NCBI RefSeq assembly: GCF_030540825.1
Contig: NZ_JAUOEO010000001.1
Coordinates: forward strand, 1,275,001-1,339,000
DNA length: 64,000 nucleotides
Source: Flavivirga spongiicola
Lineage (GTDB): Bacteria; Bacteroidota; Bacteroidia; Flavobacteriales; Flavobacteriaceae
Direction of reading: 5' to 3'
Position 1 is the first letter of the stretch; each line of letters starts with the position of its first letter. The notes under the pieces were generated by a model, which searched no databases, had not been told where the DNA came from, and was given only the letters and a program-made list of their open reading frames with translations. Shown here one piece after another: positions 7,549 through 18,058 of the stretch. The translations under genes and the position numbers were made by a program.

Positions 7549-8961
7549 TTAATATCCTGGATTTGGAGTAATCGCAGGATCGGTGTCTATTTGACTTTGC
7601 GGAATGGGCAAAATAAGGTTGTCAACATCTATAGTTACATTTATACTATTAGCTGTAAACCATGCATTCATAGTTTGAATGGCTTCACCTGTTCTCTTTA
7701 AATCAAACCAGCGATGTCCTTCTCCTATAAACTCAAACCTTCTTTCCATCTCTATGGCATCTCTCAATTCACTTTGTGTTGTAGCCGTTGTATTTGCCAA
7801 TCCTGCCCTATTTCTCACCATATTAAGATACTGCGCTGCATTTGAACCTCCTGATTCATTTAATGCTTCGGCGTATTTTAACAGCACATCGGCAAATCTA
7901 ATAATGATATGATCAGAACCGCCATCATCTGCTCCTGTTGAAGACACTTCATATTTCAATGAGAAGTAAAATGGATTAGCTGCTGCATCTAGACCTACAT
8001 AATCATCCTTTCGTGTATCACCTAATTCATAAAGTGCTACAAATTCTGCAGAAGGCAAATTATGTCCCTTTGCATTTGCTGTAGTCCCTGAGGGTCTGAA
8101 TTGCGATGCAGCAGGCTCCCCTTCATTATTACCATCAACACCACTGGCAAACTGAACTTCAAATAAGATTTCTGAATTACCTTCATTAGCAACACCAAAA
8201 ATTTCTGATGTCGATGGCATTAAACTGTAATTCCCAGAGTTAACAAGCGGCCCTAGAATTGTAACAGCTTCACTATAATTGCCGAGATTCATTTGTACAT
8301 CGGCAAATAAGGCTTGAGCTGCTCCTTTGGCTGGTCTTCCTGCTAATTTATCTGTATCTGGTGGAAGGTTTTGAATCGCATCATTTAAATCTAATTCAAT
8401 TTGCGCATAAATATCTGATACCGTGGCACGCCCTTGTCCGAAGTAATCGGAAGGATTCGTTGTTTCTTCAAGCGCCAATGGAACGCCTCCATACAATCTT
8501 ACAAGGTTAAAGTACAACAAACCCCTAAGGAATTTCATTTCACCTATTCGGTTATTTTTAATCGTGCTATTTTCATATTCTATATCGGTGATTCGATTAA
8601 GAACAATATTAATTCTTTGAATGCCTTCATAAGACTCTTTCCAAATGTCTCCCACTAAATCATTTCCAGCATTTGTTGAAAAATCGTCCAATTGGCCAAA
8701 ACGGCCACCATCGTTTGCCGCAATTTCCTCGAAAGTATCTTCTCCCGATATTTCCCCAGCACCAATTAAATCAAGTCCGTAAAGTCCTCCATTTTGAAGT
8801 TGAGCATATGCGCCTATAACAGCACTTTCAATTTCTTGTTCGCTAGTATAAAAATTATTTGCTGCCTTCTCTGTTATTGGGGACAAATCTAACTTATCTG
8901 AACAAGCCCCTAAAACCAACGATATTAAGGCTATAGTTATAATATTTAATTTGATATTCAT
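7549..8961 (-). CDS. SusD/RagB-family surface lipoprotein
   Basis: A 470-aa lipoprotein (LVLGAC lipobox, Cys at residue 20) with SusD family features: N-terminal AANNFYTSEQEIESAV, a TPR-rich middle (EMKFLRGLLYFNLVRLYGGVPL), and the C-terminal block RNRAGLANTTATTQSELRDA followed by ERRFEFIGEGHRWFDLKRTG. SusD proteins cap a SusC channel and capture the ligand at the cell surface. It is 16 bases downstream of its SusC partner. Homologues usually take glycans, but here the neighbours are phosphodiesterases, so the ligand may carry phosphodiesters; that is inference. Confidence 0.93.
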   Translation of the reverse strand: MNIKLNIITIALISLVLGACSDKLDLSPITEKAANNFYTSEQEIESAVIGAYAQLQNGGLYGLDLIGAGEISGEDTFEEIAANDGGRFGQLDDFSTNAGNDLVGDIWKESYEGIQRINIVLNRITDIEYENSTIKNNRIGEMKFLRGLLYFNLVRLYGGVPLALEETTNPSDYFGQGRATVSDIYAQIELDLNDAIQNLPPDTDKLAGRPAKGAAQALFADVQMNLGNYSEAVTILGPLVNSGNYSLMPSTSEIFGVANEGNSEILFEVQFASGVDGNNEGEPAASQFRPSGTTANAKGHNLPSAEFVALYELGDTRKDDYVGLDAAANPFYFSLKYEVSSTGADDGGSDHIIIRFADVLLKYAEALNESGGSNAAQYLNMVRNRAGLANTTATTQSELRDAIEMERRFEFIGEGHRWFDLKRTGEAIQTMNAWFTANSINVTIDVDNLILPIPQSQIDTDPAITPNPGY

Positions 8962-8977
8962 TTCTATATTTTTTTAA

Positions 8978-11900
8978 TTAAAATTTAATATCCATTCCTA
9001 TGGCTATAAATCGAGTTAATGGACTCGATGAATCAATATAACCTCGGGACAACGACTGCCTTTCATTTGATCTTGTATCCACCCCATCGGAATTATATCC
9101 TCTAAATTTTGTGACATTAAACAGATTGTTTCCTGTGAAGTATAGTCTTAGGTTATCAATACTCAGTTTATCAATGATACTACTTGGTAATGTATACCCT
9201 AATTGCAAACTTCTCAACCTAAAGTAGTCACCATCAAGTACTGAAAGATTTGATTTTCTTGTCAGCCTCCCCGCAGATGAAAAACTAGAAAAATCTGGTC
9301 TTCTAAAGAATCCATCTGGATTGCGATCGTTAAAATAGTTATCAAAATAATATTGAGAAGGAATAAAGAAACCTTCTCCACTTTCGGTACGATTAATTAT
9401 ATGATCGGACACTTTTCTCCCTTCAATACCAGTGAATTGAGCAGATAGATCAAATCCTTTGTAGTTTAATGTAAATCCAAAACCATAGGTAAAATCGGGA
9501 TTAAAGTCTCCCTGCATGGCTCTATCGTCAGATGTGATTCTGCCATCACCATTGGTGTCTTGTACAATATAGTCTCCTATTTCTGTACCAGATAACGGCG
9601 TTACCGGATCGTTATCGATCTCTGACTGTGACTTGTAAACACCCGTAACATTATAATTGTAAAATTGTGCTACTGGTTCGCCTACTTTAGTAATGAAATC
9701 TACCCCTGAACTAAATATTATTTGGCTCTGTCCGTTACCAAGCGCTAATACTTTATTTGTACTATGAGAAATGTTAGCATTAAAGCCAATTTTCAAATCA
9801 CCAATATTAAAGTCTCGCCCTTTTATTTCGAACTCTACCCCTTTGTTTTCTAATTCTCCAATATTTTGTAAAGACTCAGAAAAACCAGATTGTTGAGGCA
9901 CTGGAACATCCAATAACAAATCGGTTGTTTTAGACGTATAATATTCTGCTGTAAAAAACAATTTGTTTTGCAAAAGCCCTAAATCTAAACCAAAGTTAAC
10001 AGCCGTATTGGTTTCCCAAGACAAATCGGCATTTGGTGATGTTCTCGTGTACACTCCAGAAGTTAGACTTCCATCTATGGCATAATTATCAGGAGAGATT
10101 AATGCAACGGAACCAAAATCACCAATTTGGTTGTTACCTGTTTGACCTAAACTTGCCCTAAGTTTTGCATAGTTAATTAACTTGTCTTGAGGAAAGAAAG
10201 ATTCATTACTCAAAACCCACCCTGCTGACACTGAAGCAAAATTTCCATACTTTGTATTGGCTCCAAAACGTGATGATCCATCTCTTCTTATAGATCCAGA
10301 CAAGGTATATTTGTTGTCAAAATCATATTGTAAACGTGTAAAATATGATTCTAATGCCCATTTACTACTTTTAGACGTTGCAGTAATAGACGTCGCACCA
10401 CTCACGTTTCTTATATTGTCATCAGCAAAATCTCTACTCTCAAGGTCGGTTTCGTTTCTAAATTCCTGTTGATAGCTATATCCCAACAATACATCAAATG
10501 TATGTGATTTAATTTTTTTCTTATAACTTAAAAGATTTTCGATAATAAAATTCTCTCTCTTGGTATCATACTTTGCTGCTTGTGTAGGATTATTAGCTAC
10601 TGGTGTTCTGTAATTACCAAAAGTTGAAGGCGCAAAGAATTCTTCTACACTGGTGCTGTAGTCCCCGCCAAAGGAGGTTTTAAATTTAAGGTCTTCTATA
10701 GGTTCAATCTCAACAAATGTATTTCCAAAAAGCCTAAAACCTTTTTTAGTAAAATCAGACAATAGCACATGTGCTATTGTGTTTTCTGAAATTGGGCCAT
10801 CCCAATTTTGGTTATTATCATCTAATTGTGCTGCAATGGCCAAGGTGCCATCTGGGTTATATATAGGATAATAGGGTTGCATCAATGTCACTGTAAATGC
10901 AGGATCTGCTTGTCTGCCTCTACCTAAAAGGGTTTGTGACCAAGCGCGTTCTCCTGTAGGAGTCGCATCAGACATTGAAATATTTGTATTAATACCAAAC
11001 TTAATACGATCGCTAATCTGTGAATTGAATCTTATATTATTGGTATATCTTTTATAACCGGAAGCAATAATGATATTATCTTGATTCAAATGCCCAAATG
11101 AAATAGAATAGTCGCTTTTTTCATTTCCACCACTAAGGTTTAAATAATGGTTTTGTTGCATGGCATCTCTAAAAACGGCATCATTCCAGTTTGTATTGGT
11201 AAGACCAGGAGTACCATCTATATATCCTTGAAGATACGTCGGTATTCTACTTCGTTTTCCTCCACCATTGGCATCTCTTGTAGCATTATCATCTGTAATA
11301 CTTCTTCCTGCTCCTCCTGATATATAACCAAAGTTACGAGCATCTAAATCGAATAATGCTGTGTCATAGGCATCGGTCACTTTAAATTTGTCAATCCGTG
11401 ATTGAAAACCAACATAACCGTTGTAAGTCACTTTAAGTTTACCTCTGTTTCCTTTTTTTGTTGTAATTAATATGACCCCATTTGATGCTCTAGACCCATA
11501 AATGGCAGCAGAAGCGGCATCTTTTAGTATACTGATAGTTTCGACATCATTTGTATTTACCGAACTTAATGAAGATCCCTCACTTAATGGGTTTCCATCA
11601 ACTACAATTAATGGGTTAGTCCCAGCAGTCAAGGTACTAAGACCTCTAATTTGGATTACGGAATTATCACCAGGGTTTTTACTATTACCTAATATTTGAA
11701 CACCCGAAATTGTACCAGCCAATGACTGTTCAAAATTTGCAGAAGAATAATTGTTTAGCGTTTTATTATTTACCTTCGACACAGATCCATTAAACTTTTC
11801 TTTGGTACTTGTACCGTATCCCACGACGACAACTTCATCTAACTTAGCTGTATCTTCTTGTAAAGCAACGGTAATGGTCTCTTGATTATTAACGGATACT

Positions 11901-12475
11901 TCTTGCGATAAAAAACCAATATAAGACACTACTAAAATGACATTTGCACTGCTTACGTTTAATGAAAATTTACCATCAAAATCTGTTTGTGCTCCATTTG
12001 TTGTACCCTTTTCAAGAATATTAGCTCCTGGTAATGGTTGACCAGATGCATCTGTTATTTCTCCAGAAACATTGTGTTGTTGCTGACCTGAGGTAATAGC
12101 TTTTTTAGGTTTTTCTTGTATTAAAATAGCATTATTATTAGTTACTATAATATTTAAATCACCTTTGGACAAGGTCCTATTTAATAATTTATTAGTTTTT
12201 AAAGTCCCTTTCTTTAAATGTACCTTGGGAAAGTCTTTGAATATACCTTCTTCATAAAAGAATTTATAATCCGTTTGCTCCATGATAAGGTCAAATACCT
12301 CATCAACAGTTAATACCTTATCTTCTTTAACCTTAATCTTAGAATTTTGTGAAATAACATTATTTGGTGTTAAGGCAAAAACCATGGTGCAGTATAAGAA
12401 AATGAAAGTTCTCATTATAATCATTAAGAGCCATTTTCTATATTGAAAACAGGCATTAGTTAATTTAATTTCCAT
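8978..12475 (-). CDS. SusC-type TonB-dependent transporter with STN signalling domain
   Basis: A 1165-aa outer-membrane transporter. After the signal region there is an STN (secretin/TonB short N-terminal) domain at about residues 45-115, a carboxypeptidase-D-like regulatory domain at about 133-205 (VSGEITDASGQPLPGANILE), a TonB-box-like DEVVVVGYGT at about 213, a plug with LSTLTAGTNPLIVVDGNPL and ILKDAASAAIYGSRASNGVI, and a 22-strand barrel ending in Phe (GMDIKF), the usual BAM signal. The STN domain marks a transducer that signals ligand occupancy to the anti-sigma factor FecR encoded just upstream (12698-13867). It forms the import pair with the SusD at 7549-8961. Confidence 0.94.
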   Translation of the reverse strand: MEIKLTNACFQYRKWLLMIIMRTFIFLYCTMVFALTPNNVISQNSKIKVKEDKVLTVDEVFDLIMEQTDYKFFYEEGIFKDFPKVHLKKGTLKTNKLLNRTLSKGDLNIIVTNNNAILIQEKPKKAITSGQQQHNVSGEITDASGQPLPGANILEKGTTNGAQTDFDGKFSLNVSSANVILVVSYIGFLSQEVSVNNQETITVALQEDTAKLDEVVVVGYGTSTKEKFNGSVSKVNNKTLNNYSSANFEQSLAGTISGVQILGNSKNPGDNSVIQIRGLSTLTAGTNPLIVVDGNPLSEGSSLSSVNTNDVETISILKDAASAAIYGSRASNGVILITTKKGNRGKLKVTYNGYVGFQSRIDKFKVTDAYDTALFDLDARNFGYISGGAGRSITDDNATRDANGGGKRSRIPTYLQGYIDGTPGLTNTNWNDAVFRDAMQQNHYLNLSGGNEKSDYSISFGHLNQDNIIIASGYKRYTNNIRFNSQISDRIKFGINTNISMSDATPTGERAWSQTLLGRGRQADPAFTVTLMQPYYPIYNPDGTLAIAAQLDDNNQNWDGPISENTIAHVLLSDFTKKGFRLFGNTFVEIEPIEDLKFKTSFGGDYSTSVEEFFAPSTFGNYRTPVANNPTQAAKYDTKRENFIIENLLSYKKKIKSHTFDVLLGYSYQQEFRNETDLESRDFADDNIRNVSGATSITATSKSSKWALESYFTRLQYDFDNKYTLSGSIRRDGSSRFGANTKYGNFASVSAGWVLSNESFFPQDKLINYAKLRASLGQTGNNQIGDFGSVALISPDNYAIDGSLTSGVYTRTSPNADLSWETNTAVNFGLDLGLLQNKLFFTAEYYTSKTTDLLLDVPVPQQSGFSESLQNIGELENKGVEFEIKGRDFNIGDLKIGFNANISHSTNKVLALGNGQSQIIFSSGVDFITKVGEPVAQFYNYNVTGVYKSQSEIDNDPVTPLSGTEIGDYIVQDTNGDGRITSDDRAMQGDFNPDFTYGFGFTLNYKGFDLSAQFTGIEGRKVSDHIINRTESGEGFFIPSQYYFDNYFNDRNPDGFFRRPDFSSFSSAGRLTRKSNLSVLDGDYFRLRSLQLGYTLPSSIIDKLSIDNLRLYFTGNNLFNVTKFRGYNSDGVDTRSNERQSLSRGYIDSSSPLTRFIAIGMDIKF

Positions 12476-12697
12476 AAATTTGTTTATTATTTGTTAGTTA
12501 AACACTTTTAATTAATAGATAATGATCTAAGGGGATAGAGTTTTATACTTTTGCGGGTTAAACTTTATCCTTCTTTTTTGTAATTGTTTTTTTATTTCAT
12601 AAGCAGTTCCTTATATTTTATTAAATGGTTATTATTCATCCTTTTACAAGGTCTTTTCAATGTTATCAGATAGTTATATCTAACAAAAATGAATGGT

Positions 12698-13867
12698 CTA
12701 TTTTAAAATTATAGTTTTATCCTTAATCTTATAGTCGCTTATTGTACTAGACTTCATAATTGATAAAATTTCTTCAATACTTTGATTCTTACTCAAAACA
12801 CCTTTAAATTTTAATTCTTCTAAATTTTTATCTAAAAAGATGACATCAACATCATACCATCTAGATATAACTCTCATAATGTTTTTTAAAGATTTCCCTT
12901 TAAAACTAAAAACACCATTTTTCCATGAAATCTCCCCTTCAACGTCAACCACAGTTACTTTAATACTATTCTTTTCAAGGTCTAAATTAGATTGTTGATT
13001 CGGAATTAAATTTTGCTTTGAAATACCATTATCTACAACAACTCTTCCTTCTACTAATGTGGTATAAATATTAACTTCATCTTTGTAAGCTTTAATATTG
13101 AATTCTGTTCCCAACACTTCAACTTCTTGAGACCTATTAAACACTTTAAAATTAGATCCCTTATGTTCTGTACTTGGGGACACATCAAAATAAGCTTCAC
13201 CATATACCAGTTCTACTTCTCGTGTTTCTCCTTCTATAAAACTTTCAGGATATTTAAGCTGAGATTCTGAATTTAACCAAACACGTGTACCATCGGATAA
13301 GACAATATAATATTCTCCGCCTCTTGGAACCGTTAAATAATTATATACTATTTCTGTTGGTTTTTGTTTACTTGCTTCATAGATTATTTCTTCGCCATTA
13401 CTATTAGCATTTTGCCCCTGATATGTATTGCCTTTTTTCAAAACTACAATAGAACCATCTCCTAAAGTTAATGTTGCCTTGTCTGTTCCTGGCACGATAG
13501 CTTTAGTATTCACTATTGTTGGAGTTTGTTCAATGGGTGTACTAAAGATATTATCTTTAAAGAAATAACCTGTTGCTAATATACCTACTACTACAGCTGC
13601 AGCTACATATCTAGAATATTTTTGAATTCTCTTTAATCTCAAAACTTTCTTTTCCTGTTCGATAAGGTCGTAAAGTTTTAACTTGGTTATATCTTTATTA
13701 AATTTCTTCAAGTTGTATTCTATTAAATAATTTGTTTTTACAAAACGGGCAAACTCCTTTTCATTATCTGAGTCTTTGAGCCATTGTTCTAACTCATCCA
13801 ATTCTGAAAAGGAAGCTTGATTTACAAGGTATTTAGCTATCAGCTTTTGTATTCTTTTCGTTATCAT
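12698..13867 (-). CDS. FecR-family anti-sigma factor
   Basis: A 389-aa inner-membrane protein. It has an N-terminal cytoplasmic anti-sigma region (residues 1-85), one membrane segment at about 88-107 (YVAAAVVVGILATGYFF), and a periplasmic FecR domain with the hallmark YNYLTVPRGGEYYIVLSDGT, WLNSESQLKYP, VYGEAYFDVS and VLGTEFNIKAY. The C-terminal half (about residues 310-389, KNIMRVISRWYDVDVIF) resembles the domain that contacts STN domains. It should hold the sigma factor encoded divergently at 13980 and release it when the STN-bearing SusC binds ligand. Confidence 0.93.
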   Translation of the reverse strand: MITKRIQKLIAKYLVNQASFSELDELEQWLKDSDNEKEFARFVKTNYLIEYNLKKFNKDITKLKLYDLIEQEKKVLRLKRIQKYSRYVAAAVVVGILATGYFFKDNIFSTPIEQTPTIVNTKAIVPGTDKATLTLGDGSIVVLKKGNTYQGQNANSNGEEIIYEASKQKPTEIVYNYLTVPRGGEYYIVLSDGTRVWLNSESQLKYPESFIEGETREVELVYGEAYFDVSPSTEHKGSNFKVFNRSQEVEVLGTEFNIKAYKDEVNIYTTLVEGRVVVDNGISKQNLIPNQQSNLDLEKNSIKVTVVDVEGEISWKNGVFSFKGKSLKNIMRVISRWYDVDVIFLDKNLEELKFKGVLSKNQSIEEILSIMKSSTISDYKIKDKTIILK

Positions 13868-13979
13868 TATTATTACATTCTATATTATTAAAGCGAAGCA
13901 AAATCGAACAACCCTAACTTTTAATTAAGTTTTTTTTATATTTTCGCTTTAATTCATATCAAATTTTATCATTTTCAAT

Positions 13980-14576
13980 ATGCAAATGGTTTTTAAAAAT
14001 GACACTGATCTTATTAGGTCGTTAAAAAAAGGGGAACCTAAAGCCTATACTTTTTTAGTAGATTCTTATCACCATAAGCTTTGTATTTACACGTATGGGT
14101 TAACAAATGACCATGACCTTTCTGAAGACATCGTACAGAACGTGTTTGTTTATATATGGAAGAATAGATTAAAACTTAAAGATCATTTTTTAGTGAAGAA
14201 TTATTTATACAGGTCTGTATATAATGAATTTATTGATCAGTATCGTAAACGAAAAACGGTTATGACCATAGAGAAAAAATATATTGATGCTTTGAATCAT
14301 ATTGTTGAAAAGGAAGATGAAAATTCGTTAGAAAAACTAATTGCTCTTGTAAAAAAGGAAATAGGGAATTTACCTCCCAAATGCAAACAAACATTTTTAT
14401 TAAGTAAGCAAGAAGGTCTTACCAATATTGAAATTGCAGAGTACTTAAATGTTTCCATAAAATCTGTCGAAGCTCATATAACTAAAGCGTTTTCTATTTT
14501 GAGAAAAACTCTGGGTGGTAAAATGAATAGTATTTTATTTTTACTTTTTGGGATTAACAAAAACCTTAAAATTTAG
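13980..14576 (+). CDS. ECF RNA polymerase sigma factor (SusC-associated)
   Basis: A 198-aa ECF sigma factor of the kind paired with FecR in Bacteroidota. The sigma-2 region spans about residues 20-90 (DLSEDIVQNVFVYIWKNR, NYLYRSVYNEFIDQYRK) and sigma-4 about 130-180 (LPPKCKQTFLLSKQEGLTNI and VSIKSVEAHITKAFSILR). The short hydrophobic tail (MNSILFLLFGI) is common in this subgroup. It is divergent from fecR with a 112-base shared upstream region and is the only plus-strand gene of this cluster. Its likely regulon is the SusC/SusD operon next to it. A second in-frame ATG lies two codons in, so the start is uncertain by two residues. Confidence 0.93.
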   Translation: MQMVFKNDTDLIRSLKKGEPKAYTFLVDSYHHKLCIYTYGLTNDHDLSEDIVQNVFVYIWKNRLKLKDHFLVKNYLYRSVYNEFIDQYRKRKTVMTIEKKYIDALNHIVEKEDENSLEKLIALVKKEIGNLPPKCKQTFLLSKQEGLTNIEIAEYLNVSIKSVEAHITKAFSILRKTLGGKMNSILFLLFGINKNLKI

Positions 14577-14755
14577 ATTTCAATTTGAATTAAAAAGCGA
14601 AAACTATTGTATTGTAAATCTATTATATTTTCCAACAACTTTATTTCCTAACTTACTTGTCTTTTACCTTACAAAGCATACATGCAAAATTAAAACTAAA
14701 AGTTGATAAGAAATATATTAATGCCCTGTGTGCACCATATTTTTATTCTGCATTG

Positions 14756-15565
14756 CTATTGCTGTAATTCAAATACAGACCAAATAGGTTTATGGTCGGA
14801 CTGAGGCTTTTCTTTTTCTTCGATTATTTCCGCTCTTTTTACTTTTAAACCTTTAAAAAATATATGGTCTATTACGGTATCATCTGGTGATTCAGGATAA
14901 ATATAAGTGGTTTTATCTTTTAAATTTATGTCAAGCGCTTTCCACGAATTATAAAAACCAATATGATACAAATATGATAAAACCTTGGAATTATATAAAT
15001 CGTTAAAGTCTCCCGCCAATATCATCATATCTGAAGTATTATAATTGTTTTCAATTAATCTTGACAAATATTCTGCTTTACTTTTGATCGGATTAGATTT
15101 ACCAGAAGGAATATGCAAACTAAATATTTGAATACTATTATTGTTATCAATAACAACATTTGCAACTACTGCTGAAGCTGGTGACCAACCTATGCCTTCA
15201 AGTAAAACCTCATGCGTATTTTCTAATGGATATTTGCTTAATATAGATTTATACTTCCCATAGTATTTTTTTGTTTTATCTATGAATTTATCGGTGTGGT
15301 TTGCAGAAGCAATTTCACCTTCATAACTATATGGCAATCCCAATAATTTTCCGACTTTTTTAGTCCATCCTTGTGCCGGGACTTCATTAAAACAGATAAT
15401 ATCAGCATTTTCAGGTTTCAAAAGTTTAGATATTGCTTTTGGAGATGTATTTTTTCCGAATTCAACATTATAGGCTATAACTTTAAATTCTTGTCCTAAA
15501 ACCGTTTCAGCAGAACTAATAACTAATAGCACAAGTAAAGTGACTTTGAATAGATTATTCTTCAT
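14756..15565 (-). CDS. Exported EEP-family phosphodiesterase/nuclease
   Basis: I place the start at the ATG at 15565 because the following residues form a good signal peptide (MKNNLFKVTLLVLLVISSAE, cleavage near VLGQ). An in-frame ATG 51 bases upstream would bury it. The 269-aa product has the EEP motifs VIAYNVEFGK, ICFNEVP, LAGDFNDLYNS, TVIDHIFFKG and SDHKPIW. It is more distant from the two FNxPSHLDW-type EEP proteins in this window, suggesting a different bond or substrate. It is the last gene of the second SusC/SusD operon, 88 bases after the type I phosphodiesterase gene, and is expected to act in the periplasm or outside the cell. Confidence 0.85.
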   Translation of the reverse strand: MKNNLFKVTLLVLLVISSAETVLGQEFKVIAYNVEFGKNTSPKAISKLLKPENADIICFNEVPAQGWTKKVGKLLGLPYSYEGEIASANHTDKFIDKTKKYYGKYKSILSKYPLENTHEVLLEGIGWSPASAVVANVVIDNNNSIQIFSLHIPSGKSNPIKSKAEYLSRLIENNYNTSDMMILAGDFNDLYNSKVLSYLYHIGFYNSWKALDINLKDKTTYIYPESPDDTVIDHIFFKGLKVKRAEIIEEKEKPQSDHKPIWSVFELQQ

Positions 15566-15653
15566 TTTTTTGTTAAAATTATTTAAAGCAAATGTGTAAC
15601 TACTAAATGTAATCAAATAATATTTGATTGGGTTTCATGTTTTATAATTATAC

Positions 15654-16880
15654 TTATTTATAAATAACCCAAGTATTTACGGTATTGTACTTACCTTCTA
15701 AAACTATTTTATAAAAGTTTGATGGTAGGTGGTTTACCTTTATTGTTGCACTTCCTTTTTTAATTTTCACATTGCCTAATAATTTGTAGGTATCATTACC
15801 TCCTGATTTAAATTGATTTTCTGTGGTTACCCAAATCTTTACTTTCCCTTTCTTATGTATGACATCCCAAGTTACCTGTAAGGTATTATCTTTTAAAATG
15901 GCTTTAGCATTTGCTAGTGAAACATATCCTATTAAAGGAATGCCATCAATCTCCTGCTGCTGTTCTTTTTTAGGAGTAATTTGTAGCGTACTCAACATGG
16001 TTGGCATGATATCTACAATGGCTGGTTGATAATCTTTAAAATAAGTATTTAATTTTTTTGCATTAGTCACAATCCATGTAAGACGTTCTCTTTCGCTTTG
16101 TCCTCCATGACCTTGCCCTGTCTCTTTACTTCTTCCATGATCTGTTGTGATAAATATTTGCCATTCTTCATTAAATTGCTCCCTTCTATAAGTAATTGCG
16201 TCCCATATCTCACCTATTTGATTATCTGCTATTTTTACGGCATTATAAAATGGATCACTGTCTCCATATTTATGTCCCATATCATCGGTATATTCTAAAT
16301 ACACCCAAGAAAGATCTGGTGCATTTTCCTTAATACTATGCACCGCTTTAGTTACGACATGTTCATCTATTTTATGAATATACATTTTGTCTTTATCATG
16401 TGCAAAGTTAATGGTGTCATGCTCATACCCATCATAATGATAATCTAACTTCAGATTATCGGTCTCTGAAAGATTTTCTCCTATCAATTTGGTTCGATTA
16501 TCCAACCAGGTAGAAAATATGGCTGTTTTTAATTCAGGTCGATACTTTTTTGCCATTCTAAAAACAGTCCAATAATTATAATTTGGTTTTTTAATCCCAT
16601 TTCCCCAAACATTATGCTTGTTAGCCCAAGTTCCTGTAAGCAAACTGTTATAGCCTACAGCAGAAATTGTTGGTGTTTGTGAATACCCGTTTTTTTCACC
16701 CCCTACATAAGCTCGGGTATACCCACCTTCTTTTGAGATTCGGTCTAAATGTGGCGTTTTTACATTTTCTATAACATCTGCAGAAATACCATCTACAATT
16801 ATAAAAATTACTTTTGGTTTTTTATTTTGAGCATATGCAAAGCTCATTATAAATAAGAAAAGATAAATTATGTACTTCAT
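15654..16880 (-). CDS. Exported type I phosphodiesterase / nucleotide pyrophosphatase family protein
   Basis: A 408-aa protein with a signal peptide ([18 protein letters not shown]) and an alkaline-phosphatase-superfamily domain. Metal and nucleophile motifs are [32 protein letters not shown] (a Thr nucleophile region), [29 protein letters not shown]. The family cleaves phosphodiesters, nucleotides or phosphonates. The last 80 residues (from about 325) look like a small beta-domain ([19 protein letters not shown]). It is 11 bases downstream of the EEP gene (16892-17974), in the same operon as a SusC/SusD pair, supporting extracytoplasmic attack on a phosphodiester ligand. Confidence 0.87.
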   Translation of the reverse strand: MKYIIYLFLFIMSFAYAQNKKPKVIFIIVDGISADVIENVKTPHLDRISKEGGYTRAYVGGEKNGYSQTPTISAVGYNSLLTGTWANKHNVWGNGIKKPNYNYWTVFRMAKKYRPELKTAIFSTWLDNRTKLIGENLSETDNLKLDYHYDGYEHDTINFAHDKDKMYIHKIDEHVVTKAVHSIKENAPDLSWVYLEYTDDMGHKYGDSDPFYNAVKIADNQIGEIWDAITYRREQFNEEWQIFITTDHGRSKETGQGHGGQSERERLTWIVTNAKKLNTYFKDYQPAIVDIMPTMLSTLQITPKKEQQQEIDGIPLIGYVSLANAKAILKDNTLQVTWDVIHKKGKVKIWVTTENQFKSGGNDTYKLLGNVKIKKGSATIKVNHLPSNFYKIVLEGKYNTVNTWVIYK

Positions 16881-16891
16881 TTGATGACTTT

Positions 16892-17974
16892 TTAATTTAT
16901 TCTAAAAGTTGCTAATAGTCCTTTATGGTCTGATGGCCATTTGCCTTGAGGTAATAAAAATTTATCTAGCAAACTATTGTCCTGAATACCTTGTCCATTT
17001 ACAATACTCCCGGAAGGTCCAACAACAATAATATCTTCTAAAGTAAATCGAGAATCGTTATTATAATAAATAAAATCAATACGATCTCTATCATCAGCAT
17101 CAGGAGTCCAAACCAATTTAGATAATTCTACATCAATGTTATACGCTGCCCAAGTAAAACCAGGATGCGTAGTTGGGTTTGGGTACTTCATCCTATAAGC
17201 ATCCACATAATTATTTTCTTTTAAGGTTATGCTGTTATGCCAAGGTACTACGGTTCCATTATGGTCAAATAAATCTTTTGTTTCCATAGTCCAATCTAAA
17301 TGTGAAGGCTCATTAAAATCTCCAGCTAAAAGCACTAAATTGCCATTTTCTTTTTCAACAGAAGCATCTTTTACAAACAGCTCAATAGCTTCATCTCGTG
17401 AAGATGCTTTATTTTGAAGTAAAATTTTAGATACATCTAAAACTGGTTCTGGCAGTTTTTTCCAAGTTATTCCATCATAACCTCTTGGTAAATAACAGGC
17501 ATAATGTGTATAATCTAAGTGTGCCGCATATAATGCTACTTGTAGTGTTTCATTCAATTTTACTATACACTTAGTTAATGAAGTGTTATCTATTACTGGT
17601 TTTGAAACAATTGGAAATTTAGATAGTACAATAGGCGATTTTCCTGAATTAAAAGAGTAGTAATCTTCTCCTCTTTTTTTCAACTCGTCTGTAATTTTGT
17701 TACTAAAAATAATATTATTAGAATTACGGATTTCACATAAAATAATGACATCAACTTCCGTCTGAAGAATAATGTCAACAATGGCATCAAATCCACCATC
17801 GACCAATTCCCCTTCGTGCCATGTATTTAAGGACAGAACCTTTAATGTTCCATTAAAATGAACTTCGGAAAACTCAGGATTTTCTACTTCATTGTGCTGG
17901 TCTTTATTAGCTGAAATACAGCCATAACTTACTCCCAGCACTACAAAAAAGACATATATTTTTATTTTTTTCAT
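16892..17974 (-). CDS. EEP-family phosphodiesterase lipoprotein
   Basis: A 360-aa lipoprotein: the leader ends GVSYGC with Cys at residue 19. The EEP domain covers most of the rest, with [42 protein letters not shown] and PSDHKG. The FNEPSHLDW motif links it to the LamG-EEP protein at 1062-2402. It is separated from the Calx-beta lipoprotein gene upstream by a hairpin terminator, and runs straight into the type I phosphodiesterase gene. Anchoring in the outer membrane would place it next to the SusC/SusD complex. Confidence 0.87.
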   Translation of the reverse strand: MKKIKIYVFFVVLGVSYGCISANKDQHNEVENPEFSEVHFNGTLKVLSLNTWHEGELVDGGFDAIVDIILQTEVDVIILCEIRNSNNIIFSNKITDELKKRGEDYYSFNSGKSPIVLSKFPIVSKPVIDNTSLTKCIVKLNETLQVALYAAHLDYTHYACYLPRGYDGITWKKLPEPVLDVSKILLQNKASSRDEAIELFVKDASVEKENGNLVLLAGDFNEPSHLDWTMETKDLFDHNGTVVPWHNSITLKENNYVDAYRMKYPNPTTHPGFTWAAYNIDVELSKLVWTPDADDRDRIDFIYYNNDSRFTLEDIIVVGPSGSIVNGQGIQDNSLLDKFLLPQGKWPSDHKGLLATFRIN

Positions 17975-17992
17975 TGTATAAAAACTTCAAAA

Positions 17993-18012
17993 AGGGAGAT
18001 TTTCACCTCCCT
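17993..18012 (-). terminator. Intrinsic terminator/attenuator after the Calx-beta lipoprotein gene
   Basis: On the minus strand AGGGAG-GTGAAAAT-CTCCCT is followed by TTTTTG. It lies between the SusC/SusD/lipoprotein block and the hydrolase block, so it probably keeps hydrolase expression lower than that of the binding proteins. Confidence 0.6.
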
Positions 18013-18058
18013 AAAACTAAACTCAATCTGACTTAAAAAACTAAAATGTTATATATCG

